24,563 nucleotides of DNA from a virus: the IMG/VR virus record IMGVR_UViG_3300023257_000558, positions 1 through 24,563 of that record; one strand, 5' to 3'. Shown here piece after piece: positions 6,227-12,130 of the stretch. The notes under the pieces are model-generated. The model was given only the letters and a program-made list of their open reading frames with translations, had not been told where the DNA came from and did no database searches. Every line of letters starts with the position of its first letter. Position 1 is the stretch's first letter. A program made the translations under genes and the position numbers.

Positions 6227-6747
6227 CAACTGAACAGAAAGAGTACGCCTGGAAGTTAGTAAATGAATGTAATTTTGGTAATAGAGGTGTCTTTGATGGC
6301 AATAAAGAGAGACAATATACAGGAATACTAGGAGAAGTAGTTATGGCTGATGGTATAGGATTTGGAAGACCACTTGGAGGATTAGGAAGTGATAATGGTA
6401 TTGACTTCATAATTCACGATATGGCAATAGATCTTAAAACAATGGGCAGAACAGTTGATCCTACAAATAATTATATCAATAATTTAGTAGCTTCACAGGT
6501 AGAATCAGAGACAGAAATGTATGTATTCGCATCAATTAACAAAGGAACACTAGAAATGACGTTTTGTGGCTTCATAAAGAAGGAGAATCTTGATAAGTAT
6601 TTCCTCCCTAAAGGCACAAAAAGGATAAGATTTGATAAAACATCGTTCATATTTAAGGTAGATACATACGAAATACCTAATAAAGAGCTGATAAACGCAG
6701 ATAGCTTCAGCGAATTAACTAATAAAATACATCAATATTCATTATGA
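6208..6747 (+). CDS. Putative PD-(D/E)XK-fold nuclease
   Basis: A 179-residue protein. 'YTGILGEVVMADG' followed by 'NGIDFIIHDMAIDLKTM' places an acidic residue, then Asp, then D-x-K (IDLK) in the order and spacing expected of a PD-(D/E)XK nuclease core (E in LGE; D in GIDF; DLK). The remaining strands ('EMYVFASINKG', 'MTFCGFIKKENL') fit the same fold as seen in restriction-type and phage resolving enzymes. It sits between an HNH and a NinG-like gene, an area rich in nucleases. It could be a recombination nuclease or a restriction-like enzyme. I have not matched it to a named family. Confidence 0.55.
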   Translation: MFKLEITTEQKEYAWKLVNECNFGNRGVFDGNKERQYTGILGEVVMADGIGFGRPLGGLGSDNGIDFIIHDMAIDLKTMGRTVDPTNNYINNLVASQVESETEMYVFASINKGTLEMTFCGFIKKENLDKYFLPKGTKRIRFDKTSFIFKVDTYEIPNKELINADSFSELTNKIHQYSL

Positions 6748-7115
6748 GAATAAAGATACTAAAAGAAGATACAATATTTAGTAAATACATAAGGGATAGA
6801 GATAAATGGACTTGTCAGAAATGTACTACTAAATACTACCCACCAGCTAGAGGACTTGAATGTTCACATTTTTGGGGAAGAGGTAATTGGGCTGTAAGGT
6901 TTGATGAAGATAATGCTGATGCTTTATGTACTGGCTGTCATATGAGGTCAGAAGGAGAGAAGCAAGGATGGTACAGAGACTTTAAAATAAAACAGTTAGG
7001 AGAGGAAAGATACAATAGATTAAGGAGGAAAGCAAATAGTACGCTGAAAAAGGAGGAAGCAATCAGGAGATTTAATAAGAAAATAGCTCAATTAAATATA
7101 TCAAAAGACGATTAG
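6744..7115 (+). CDS. NinG/Rap-like recombination endonuclease
   Basis: A 123-residue protein resembling the lambda NinG (Rap) family, which cuts recombination intermediates. Features: 'DTIFSKYIRDRDKWTCQKC' near the N-terminus with C24/C27, 'LECSHFWGRGNWAVRFD' with C40/H42, 'DNADALCTGCH' with C62/C65/H66, then a helical region containing 'LGEERYNRL'. The zinc cysteines and HNH-like histidines are all present. Length is shorter than lambda NinG, mainly at the C-terminus. It is start-coupled to the previous gene (ATGA overlap) and followed by a structured intergenic stretch. Together with the SSB-like protein it suggests a phage recombination module. Confidence 0.7.
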   Translation: MRIKILKEDTIFSKYIRDRDKWTCQKCTTKYYPPARGLECSHFWGRGNWAVRFDEDNADALCTGCHMRSEGEKQGWYRDFKIKQLGEERYNRLRRKANSTLKKEEAIRRFNKKIAQLNISKDD

Positions 7116-7136
7116 AGTTATTTTCCTTCGAAATTT

Positions 7137-7201
7137 GTAGTGGTAGTAACTAGAACCTGTTAAACAGGCAGAGTGCTATCACTACGGTTTTGTGGGACAA
7201 A
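7137..7201 (+). ncRNA. Structured intergenic element (nested stem plus hairpin)
   Basis: GTAGTGGTAG (7137-7146) pairs with CTATCACTAC (7176-7185) over 10 bp with one G-U pair. Inside is CCTGT-TAA-ACAGG (7156-7168), and just after is TTTGT-GGG-ACAAA (7189-7201). The whole fills the gap before the helix-turn-helix gene. It does not fold as a tRNA. It may be a leader RNA or small structured RNA; no family recognised. Confidence 0.5.
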
Positions 7202-7210
7202 TAAACAACT

Positions 7211-7411
7211 ATGCAATTAAAAAAGGACAAGTATTACAAACCAAAAGACATAGCAGACAATGGCTGGATAGTTAATTCTAAAGGCAATCCTGATTACTAT
7301 TTTATTTTACGACACATAAAATTAGGTAATATTAGCGCAAAAGACTATTGTTCAACAAAAAAGAACTACTTTTTAATAAGAGGTAGTGAGATATTAAAAT
7401 TTAATGAATAA
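7211..7411 (+). CDS. Small helix-turn-helix/excisionase-like DNA-binding protein
   Basis: A 66-residue protein. The order 'YYKPKDIADNGWI' then 'YYFILRHIKLGNISAKDY' then 'YFLIRGSEILKF' matches the winged-helix pattern of MerR/Xis-type proteins: a first helix choosing a cell-type 'PKDIA' motif, a recognition helix, then a beta wing ending in an aromatic-basic segment. Such proteins bind one operator or act as directionality factors. It is followed by the start of the methyltransferase gene, now interrupted. The 15-base piece encoding 'ILRHI' also occurs at 9392, outside any gene. Confidence 0.6.
   Translation: MQLKKDKYYKPKDIADNGWIVNSKGNPDYYFILRHIKLGNISAKDYCSTKKNYFLIRGSEILKFNE
7304..7330 (+). 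repeat. Repeat copy 1 (inside the HTH gene), partner at 9392-9428
   Basis: ATTTTACGACACATA (7304-7318) is identical to 9392-9406. The next matching block, AAAATTAGGTAAT, is 12/13 identical to 9416-9428, where about 10 extra bases intervene. This copy codes for the HTH recognition-helix region. Confidence 0.75.
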
Positions 7412-7415
7412 TCAA

Positions 7416-7445
7416 ATGAAAATACTCAATCTTTATGATATTTGA
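7416..7445 (+). pseudogene. Severed 5' end of the C5 methyltransferase gene
   Basis: Five bases after the HTH gene's stop, ATG opens a 9-codon frame reading MKILNLYDI before a TGA. The first seven residues M-K-I-L-N-L-Y parallel the current methyltransferase start M-R-I-L-N-A-Y 540 bases downstream and match the usual start of phage C5 methyltransferases. The HNH unit lies between them. Confidence 0.65.
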
Positions 7446-7470
7446 CTTTATAACATAGATTTGATAATAT
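7442..7470 (+). promoter_or_regulatory. Promoter of the HNH gene at 7477
   Basis: TTGACT, 17 bp, TAATAT. The expected transcript start falls at or next to ATG 7477, so the message may be leaderless. The same hexamers and spacing recur before the HNH gene at 18667. Confidence 0.6.
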
Positions 7471-7476
7471 TAATAT

Positions 7477-7968
7477 ATGGAAAGAAATAAAAAAGGACAA
7501 TTTATAAAAGGAACAAACGGTGAAACTTATGATGGTTTTGGTATTTGGTATGACAAAAAAGGATATGCAAATATTTGGATAAATATGAAATCTATTAAAT
7601 TACATATTTATATATGGGAAAAAGCTAATGGAGAAAAACTAAAAGGATATGATATACATCATAAAGATTTTAATAAAAGAAATTATAAATTATCTAATTT
7701 AGAATTATTAAATAAGTCTGACCATTTAAAAATACATGCTGGTTGGATAAGAAAAAATAACAAATGGATATTAAAGCCATGTAAAGATTGTAAAAAAATA
7801 TTGCCCTTGGATAAATTTTATCAAAGGAAAGGATTAACACCATCAAATATTTGTATTAAATGTAGTTTAATTATGTGGAAGAAAAAAAGAAAAGATAAAA
7901 AGTGGGTTGAAGAAAAAAAGAAATATTTAAGAAACTATTATAAAAATAAAAAAATATGCGTATCTTAA
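7477..7968 (+). CDS. HNH homing endonuclease with C-terminal zinc finger
   Basis: A 163-residue nuclease. Residues ~15-50 resemble the beta-strand DNA-contact region found before HNH_3 cores ('YANIWINMKSIKLHIYIWEKANG'; motif 'LHIYIWEKANG'). The core reads 'YDIHHKDFNKRNYKLSNLELL' (H61, H62, N74) and 'SDHLKIHAG' (H83, H87). A zinc finger follows: C102-x2-C105 and C126-x2-C129, then a very basic tail. The last 13 bases overlap the start of the methyltransferase gene, and a severed copy of that gene's start lies just upstream, so this unit has been inserted there. Its extreme A richness agrees with a mobile origin. Confidence 0.82.
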   Translation: MERNKKGQFIKGTNGETYDGFGIWYDKKGYANIWINMKSIKLHIYIWEKANGEKLKGYDIHHKDFNKRNYKLSNLELLNKSDHLKIHAGWIRKNNKWILKPCKDCKKILPLDKFYQRKGLTPSNICIKCSLIMWKKKRKDKKWVEEKKKYLRNYYKNKKICVS

Positions 7969-8573
7969 ATGCTTATTCAGGGATAGGCGGTAATAGAAAG
8001 CCCTGGGGAAACAAATATCAAGTGACTGCTATTGAAAATGATCCAGATATAGCAAAAATATATAGTGATCTATTTCCAAAAGATAAAGTCATTGTTGCAG
8101 ACGCTCATCAATACATATTAGAACACTACAAGGAGTTTGATTTTATTTGGAGTAGCCCACCTTGCCAAAGTCACTCAAGTTTTAGAAAAAATATTTGTGT
8201 TAGGTATCGTGGTACAGAACCGGTTTATCCAGATATGACACTGTATCAAGAGATATTATTCCTACAGCATCACGCTGACTGTAAGTGGGTTGTAGAAAAT
8301 GTAAAACCATATTATAAGACATTGATTGGACCATCAGTCATATTGCAAAGGCATTTATTCTGGTCAAACTTTGAAATACCAATTAGAGAATTCAAGAAAG
8401 ACAATATCAGAACAGCACAAATACCAGACTTGCAAGAGAAATATGGGTTTGATTTGTCAAATTATAAACTGAAAAACAAAAGGCAAGTTTTAAGAAATTG
8501 TGTTGAGCCAGAAGTAGGAAAGCATGTGTTAGATTGTGCTATGGGAAAACAGAAACAAAAGAATTTATTCTAA
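7956..8573 (+). CDS. C5 cytosine DNA methyltransferase
   Basis: A 205-residue enzyme expected to methylate cytosine at carbon 5, probably to guard phage DNA from restriction. Visible motifs: I, the SAM loop 'AYSGIGGNR' (residues 6-14); II-like 'AIENDPDIA'; IV, 'SSPPCQSHS' with catalytic C70; VI, 'VVENV' with E114. The target-recognition part is short and the final motif ('NCVEPEVGKHVLDCA') is intact, so this is a small phage-type member. No partner restriction enzyme is adjacent, though a PD-(D/E)XK-like gene lies 1.2 kb upstream. The start lies inside the HNH gene's last codons, a rearranged position. Confidence 0.85.
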   Translation: MRILNAYSGIGGNRKPWGNKYQVTAIENDPDIAKIYSDLFPKDKVIVADAHQYILEHYKEFDFIWSSPPCQSHSSFRKNICVRYRGTEPVYPDMTLYQEILFLQHHADCKWVVENVKPYYKTLIGPSVILQRHLFWSNFEIPIREFKKDNIRTAQIPDLQEKYGFDLSNYKLKNKRQVLRNCVEPEVGKHVLDCAMGKQKQKNLF

Positions 8574-8577
8574 CTAC

Positions 8578-8606
8578 TTGACAGATATAAAAAAGTAGTC
8601 TATCAT
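8578..8606 (+). promoter_or_regulatory. Sigma-70 promoter (unit 1 of the control region)
   Basis: TTGACA (8578-8583), 17-bp spacer, TATCAT (8601-8606), starting 5 bases after the methyltransferase stop. A strong hairpin with a T-run lies about 45-75 bases downstream of the expected start, so most transcripts would be short. Confidence 0.7.
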
Positions 8607-8655
8607 GTAAGTACATTCCTTCACAGCAATACATTTAAATTTATTCAGTGTACAC

Positions 8656-8687
8656 AAGAGGTCTTCGGGAATGTGGACCTCTTTTGT
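8656..8687 (+). terminator. Terminator/attenuator of unit 1
   Basis: Perfect 8-bp stem AAGAGGTC/GACCTCTT (8656-8663 with 8676-8683), a 12-base loop and TTTTGT at the 3' side. It would end the transcript from 8578 after roughly 75 bases. Confidence 0.75.
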
Positions 8688-8961
8688 ATTCGCTACAATT
8701 TAATAAGGCCAGTTTTACCCTTGATTTTACTGGATAATCTAAATCAAGCCAATCTAACTTAATTCCGAGTATGCGTTAAGGACAGGTTGTCGCCAGATAT
8801 AAAACCTAGCAATGTCGTCCCCTGACAACTAGGTCTCTTACTTGTTGATAACTTGATAAATCGAATCTTATTAATACATAAAAAAATCTTTTTAACGCTT
8901 ATATAATACAATAAGAGTATAGAGGGGAATACCTTATGCGTCGTAAAACGTAAGAATAGAG
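8688..8961 (+). other. Non-coding control region with competing inverted repeats
   Basis: No credible gene in about 270 bases. It contains overlapping, mutually exclusive hairpins (CCAGT/ACTGG with TTGATTT/AAATCAA around 8709-8755) and a pair of interleaved stems, GTTGTC/GACAAC with ACCTAG/CTAGGT (8787-8834). A TATAAT at 8902 has no good -35; a 5-codon frame (MRRKT) at about 8935 follows an AGGGG sequence. Lying just before the packaging genes, it could hold a pac site or leader RNAs; I see no direct proof. Confidence 0.45.
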
Positions 8962-8989
8962 TTGACAAACTATTTCTATATGATAGAAT
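8962..8989 (+). promoter_or_regulatory. Strong sigma-70 promoter (unit 2, packaging operon)
   Basis: TTGACA (8962-8967), 16-bp spacer, TAGAAT (8984-8989). The expected start is about 8996, which is also an ATG opening a 10-codon frame (8996-9028, MKRGNKRLII). A terminator follows within 60 bases and the packaging genes follow that. Confidence 0.75.
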
Positions 8990-8995
8990 AAGTAC

Positions 8996-9028
8996 ATGAA
9001 GAGAGGAAACAAAAGATTAATAATCTAA
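8996..9028 (+). other. Possible leader peptide or small RNA
   Basis: The short transcript between promoter 8962 and terminator 9031 carries MKRGNKRLII plus stop, and a small AGATT/AATCT inverted repeat. It may be a leaderless leader peptide, or only the body of a ~60-base small RNA. No SD. Confidence 0.3.
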
Positions 9029-9030
9029 TC

Positions 9031-9056
9031 CAACGCAATTTTAGCGTTGTTTTTTT
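9031..9056 (+). terminator. Strong terminator abutting the packaging operon
   Basis: Perfect stem CAACGC/GCGTTG (9031-9036 with 9044-9049), a 7-base loop and seven Ts (9050-9056). The next base is the A of ATG 9057, so packaging genes are reached only by readthrough. Confidence 0.9.
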
Positions 9057-9392
9057 ATGAATATAAGTGAAATAATAGTTGAATTAAGGGATGTGGAGAA
9101 GTTGTCCATATTAACTCCAGCTCAATTATCAGAGTATCTATGTTTACTTTCAGCCAGAATAGATGTAGTAGGCAAACATATCATAGAGAAAGAACAGGCA
9201 TACAGCTTTAAATGGGATGAAATAAGAGAACTAACAGATTCTGACAAACAGGCTGATAATAAGATTAAACAAACAGATCAATACAAAGAACTAGAACAGG
9301 CAAAATATATATACAAGGCAGTAATGGAATCAATCAGAAGCCTTAAGAAGATGCTGACAGTAAAGAGTGATGAATTAAGGAATATGTGTTAA
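9057..9392 (+). CDS. Helical protein before terminase, unknown function
   Basis: A 111-residue, mostly helical, charged protein with few aromatic residues; 'LTPAQLSEYLCLLSARIDVVG' could be a small helical bundle (motif 'TPAQLSEYL'), and the rest ('ELEQAKYIYKAVMESIRSLKKML') suits a coiled coil. Its start codon directly follows a terminator T-run. The position before the small terminase gene suggests a packaging or head role, but nothing in the sequence identifies it. Confidence 0.65.
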   Translation: MNISEIIVELRDVEKLSILTPAQLSEYLCLLSARIDVVGKHIIEKEQAYSFKWDEIRELTDSDKQADNKIKQTDQYKELEQAKYIYKAVMESIRSLKKMLTVKSDELRNMC

Positions 9393-9428
9393 TTTTACGA
9401 CACATAGACTTGGCTAAAGTTAGGTAAT
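9392..9428 (+). repeat. Repeat copy 2, fragment of an HTH-type gene
   Basis: This non-coding copy matches 7304-7330 in two blocks (15/15 and 12/13) with ~10 extra bases between them. Read in the same frame it gives LRHIDLAKVR and a stop, so it looks like a decayed piece of an HTH gene. Confidence 0.6.
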
Positions 9429-9446
9429 TAAGTAAGTAATAATACT

Positions 9447-9833
9447 ATGGGATCAGTACCAGAGAATTTTCATGGAGTGAAAGGAAAAAGTGGAAGGAAA
9501 TCAATGTATCAAGAAAAGATGGATGCAGAGTTTTTGGCTAAAATGTTTTTTGAGGATCAGGATGAAGAAGACCTAATTAAACAGATAGAATCAGGAAAGT
9601 TCTCAATAAAGACAAGGTTACTGTTAAAGGCTATGGAAGGTAATGAAAAGGTAATGCTAGAGTTTTTTAAGAAGATATACCCAGATAAGATCGAAAGCAC
9701 TATACAGGATGATAGGGTGGAAGAGGCATTGAAATCATTAAAAGAATTAGGTAATGAAGACAAGGACGTACAAAGCAGCGGAGATACTGTTCAAACTGGA
9801 GAACAAGCCCCTGATAATACCACCAAGGTTTAG
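9447..9833 (+). CDS. Putative small terminase subunit
   Basis: A 128-residue protein directly before and overlapping the large terminase by 80 bases. The N-terminus is basic ('GVKGKSGRKSMYQEKMD'), residues ~35-85 are helical and could oligomerise ('LIKQIESGKFSIKTRLLLKAM'; motif 'SIKTRLLLKAM'), and the end is acidic and polar, as in small subunits that bind DNA at the N-terminus and the large subunit at the C-terminus. 'LKAMEGNEKVMLEFFKKIYPDK' (motif 'EFFKKIYPDK') resembles the usual 'a-x-F-x-K-x-x-P' segment. Evidence is position plus layout. Confidence 0.55.
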   Translation: MGSVPENFHGVKGKSGRKSMYQEKMDAEFLAKMFFEDQDEEDLIKQIESGKFSIKTRLLLKAMEGNEKVMLEFFKKIYPDKIESTIQDDRVEEALKSLKELGNEDKDVQSSGDTVQTGEQAPDNTTKV

Positions 9834-11115
9834 AGAATTATTTGATATTATATATAAGAGAAAGTATCCCAGAACTAATGTAATAGCTCCAACACAGGAT
9901 GGTAAGAGTTTAACTATTGGAGCAGCGGTAGCATGTAGAGCAGCAATATATAAAGAGAAATTCACGATACTAGCACCTTCACAAAAGAAAGCTGATATTA
10001 TCATGGCTTATGTTATTGATTTTGTTACACAAAACCCTATATTATCTGACAAGTTGTTATTAGATAAGAACGAGAAGTTAGACAGTTTAAGAAGAGAAAG
10101 GAGTAAGAAACACATCACATTCAAAGGTGGTGGAGGAGTTCAGACACTTACTTTAGATGCTAGGAATAGTAGAGCCTCAATGGAAGCTGCTATGGGATTT
10201 GGTGCAAAGAATATTATAGCTGATGAAGCAGGGCTTATTGATGATCCTATATGGTCAACTGTTATGCGTATGCTTGGTGGTGCTGGTAAGTATAAAGATA
10301 CCTTTCTGTTAAAGATTGGTAATCCTTTCTATAGAAATCACTTCCATAAAAGCTCTATATCTAACAGGTATCACCAGATAAGACATACTTATTTAGATAG
10401 TTTACAGGATAGCCAAGACGGTTATCATGGTTTTGATGAGACATTCATGGAAGAAATGAAGGGTGAAGCTAATTGGGAGGTCTATTATGAGTGTAAATTC
10501 CCTAATGAAGACGAGATAGATGCTAGAGGTTATAGAACACTTATTCCTATGGACTTACTGATTGATAGATATGTTGATAAGAAGACAGATGGGGATAACT
10601 TAAGACTAGGAGTTGATGTAGGTGGTGGTGGAGATAAGAATGTTTATGTCTTGAGAAATGGTAAATGTGCATGGATAGAGAGTTCAAACAAGTCTAATGA
10701 TACAATGACCAATGTTACAGAGATTGTAAGATTGATAAAGGAATATAATATAACACCCCAAGATGTATTCATAGATGATATAGGAATTGGCAGAGGTGTT
10801 ACAGACAGACTTATTGAAATGGGACATCCTGTTAGTGGAGTATCAGTTGGTGGTTCAGCTACTGAAAATGATAAGTATTCTAATATCAAAGCAGAGGTAT
10901 CATGGAAAGCAAGAACATGGTTAAAAGAAGGTGGTAAGATAGTTAGAGATGATGGCTTTAATCAGCTTAATTGGATTAAGTATAAGGTTAATACAGAGAA
11001 GTTAATGAAGATAGAACCAAAAGCTGATTTAAAGAAAAGAACAGGTAAATCTCCTGATTATGCAGATGCTTTCTTCTTAACATTTGGAGAATCTAATTTA
11101 CCATTTGTTTATTAA
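9754..11115 (+). CDS. terL: Terminase large subunit (ATPase and nuclease)
   Basis: A 453-residue packaging motor. The ATPase has a Walker A-like 'APTQDGKS' (residues 45-52) in the variant form seen in many phage terminases, motif 'ILAPSQKKADI', and Walker B 'NIIADEAG' with D157-E158. A coupling-type motif, 'LKIGNPF', follows near 187-192. The RNase H-like nuclease has D288 in 'LGVDVGGGGD', D341/D342 in 'VFIDDIGIGRG' and the final acidic cluster in 'SPDYADAFFLTF' (~436-447). Length and motif order are normal. It overlaps the small-subunit gene, the usual arrangement. The ATG at 9754 is kept because residues before 45 fit an adenine-binding region. Confidence 0.92.
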   Translation: MKTRTYKAAEILFKLENKPLIIPPRFRELFDIIYKRKYPRTNVIAPTQDGKSLTIGAAVACRAAIYKEKFTILAPSQKKADIIMAYVIDFVTQNPILSDKLLLDKNEKLDSLRRERSKKHITFKGGGGVQTLTLDARNSRASMEAAMGFGAKNIIADEAGLIDDPIWSTVMRMLGGAGKYKDTFLLKIGNPFYRNHFHKSSISNRYHQIRHTYLDSLQDSQDGYHGFDETFMEEMKGEANWEVYYECKFPNEDEIDARGYRTLIPMDLLIDRYVDKKTDGDNLRLGVDVGGGGDKNVYVLRNGKCAWIESSNKSNDTMTNVTEIVRLIKEYNITPQDVFIDDIGIGRGVTDRLIEMGHPVSGVSVGGSATENDKYSNIKAEVSWKARTWLKEGGKIVRDDGFNQLNWIKYKVNTEKLMKIEPKADLKKRTGKSPDYADAFFLTFGESNLPFVY

Positions 11116-11340
11116 TATTTCTAGCTTCTTCTTTTGAAGGAGTAAAATAGATAGGTCTTTCCTCTCTGGCTAGGACGCTTGAGGGGAGGCTAGAGGTATT
11201 AATTGTTTGTTGCATCTTGAGCGGGATTGTAAAAAAGAGGTACAATTTCTTGGTTATTAATGGGTATTAGCCATGAAAATATCTACAAAATCATATACAC
11301 ATTTACCCGCTCGAGATTTAATAAATAATAATATATAAAA
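11116..11340 (+). ncRNA. Structured non-coding region; predicted three-way-junction RNA
   Basis: No convincing gene in 225 bases (two frames of 21-22 codons, from 11260 and 11273, are weak). P1 is GAGCGGG/CCCGCTC (11219-11225 with 11306-11312). It encloses P2, ATTGTA/TACAAT (11226-11231 with 11241-11246), which abuts P1, and P3, GGTTATTA/TATTAGCC (11252-11259 with 11265-11272). A separate hairpin TCCTCTC/GAGGGGA lies at 11160-11187. A weak promoter (TTGAGC, 18 bp, TACAAT) overlaps P1/P2. It is the leader of the sugar operon or a separate RNA. Confidence 0.5.
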
Positions 11341-11634
11341 ATGGAAAACAAAGTAAAGAACAAAATTTTAGACAAGCAGTTGTTAAAACTTAACGAAGAA
11401 ATGGTTATGACAATATTGCGTCTTGAAGAATTAAAAGAGAGTAAAGATGATGACAAAATAAATGTCATGAATCAAATGACTGGAAAGACAGAGGAAAAGA
11501 CAGTCAAAGAATTAACCGAAGGTAATAAGGCTCATTTAATTGATTTAGAAAAGAAAGAAAAATTAATAATTAAATTAAAAGAAAATGATATTCTCAATGA
11601 AGAAGACAAAGGAGAGAAGGTTGAAGGAAAATAA
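11341..11634 (+). CDS. Coiled-coil protein, unknown function
   Basis: A 97-residue, highly charged, helical protein, rich in K and E with leucine spacing that fits a coiled coil over residues ~8-45 and ~60-90. A break with 'NVMNQMTGKTEEK' lies between the two helices. It is the first clear gene after the non-coding RNA region and opens a run of three small helical genes before the sugar genes. I cannot name its family. Structural or scaffold-like use is possible but unsupported. Confidence 0.6.
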   Translation: MENKVKNKILDKQLLKLNEEMVMTILRLEELKESKDDDKINVMNQMTGKTEEKTVKELTEGNKAHLIDLEKKEKLIIKLKENDILNEEDKGEKVEGK

Positions 11635-11830
11635 AGCTATGTGTAGAGCCGAATTAGAGGCTGATAGTCTTAAAGCATTAATAGGTATGAGAGAGTTAGA
11701 AACTAGGAAACCGATAGATAAAAAACTTATTCCAGTTTTTGAAAAGGATATGGCAGAGTTTAATAATAGGCTAGATGGTAATAATTTAAAGATTGAAGGA
11801 TTAAAAAACATTACAATTAACCATATATAA
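11585..11830 (+). CDS. Small helical protein, unknown function
   Basis: Up to 81 residues from ATG 11585; an internal ATG at 11597 ('MKKTKERRLKENKAMC') is equally likely since both overlap the previous gene. The protein is basic at the start and helical throughout, with a central 'LKALIGMRELETRKPIDKK' (motif 'ALIGMRELETRKP'). The stop touches the ATG of the next gene. Composition like both neighbours suggests these three small genes work together. No family recognised. Confidence 0.55.
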   Translation: MIFSMKKTKERRLKENKAMCRAELEADSLKALIGMRELETRKPIDKKLIPVFEKDMAEFNNRLDGNNLKIEGLKNITINHI

Positions 11831-12130
11831 ATGTTAGATAAAGGATTTAAGAAAGCAATTAAAGATTCATTAATGGGAGCAAGAAAATCTTGTGTAGCAC
11901 ATAGAGTTAATGAGTTATTATTTGAGAACAAATTAAAAGATTTAGGTAAGGTTAAAAAGCCAAAGTGTTATGGCAACGATAAGTTAACTGATGACCAAAA
12001 GAAGGCTACTGATATTTATGATAGATATGTAAATAAATCACTTGATTTGAATACAAAGTATTTACAGTCAAGAGAAGATAGAGAGAATATGCAAGAGGTT
12101 GTAAAAATTATTGAAAACAATGATCTATAA
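11831..12130 (+). CDS. Small helical protein, unknown function
   Basis: A 99-residue basic helical protein starting immediately after the previous stop. 'KDSLMGARKSCVAHRVNEL' and 'KKPKCYGNDKLTDDQKKATDIYDRY' (motif 'LTDDQKKATDIYDRYVN') are its most distinctive parts; the two cysteines are far apart. Its last 11 bases overlap the deacetylase gene. No recognised domain. Confidence 0.6.
   Translation: MLDKGFKKAIKDSLMGARKSCVAHRVNELLFENKLKDLGKVKKPKCYGNDKLTDDQKKATDIYDRYVNKSLDLNTKYLQSREDRENMQEVVKIIENNDL

Noticed and set aside
7137-7185. Possible tRNA (10-bp acceptor-like stem with an inner hairpin)
   Set aside because: Only 49 bases, no D-loop or TTC-like T-arm, and the inner loop is 3 bases when fully paired. 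I found no tRNA or rRNA in the window.
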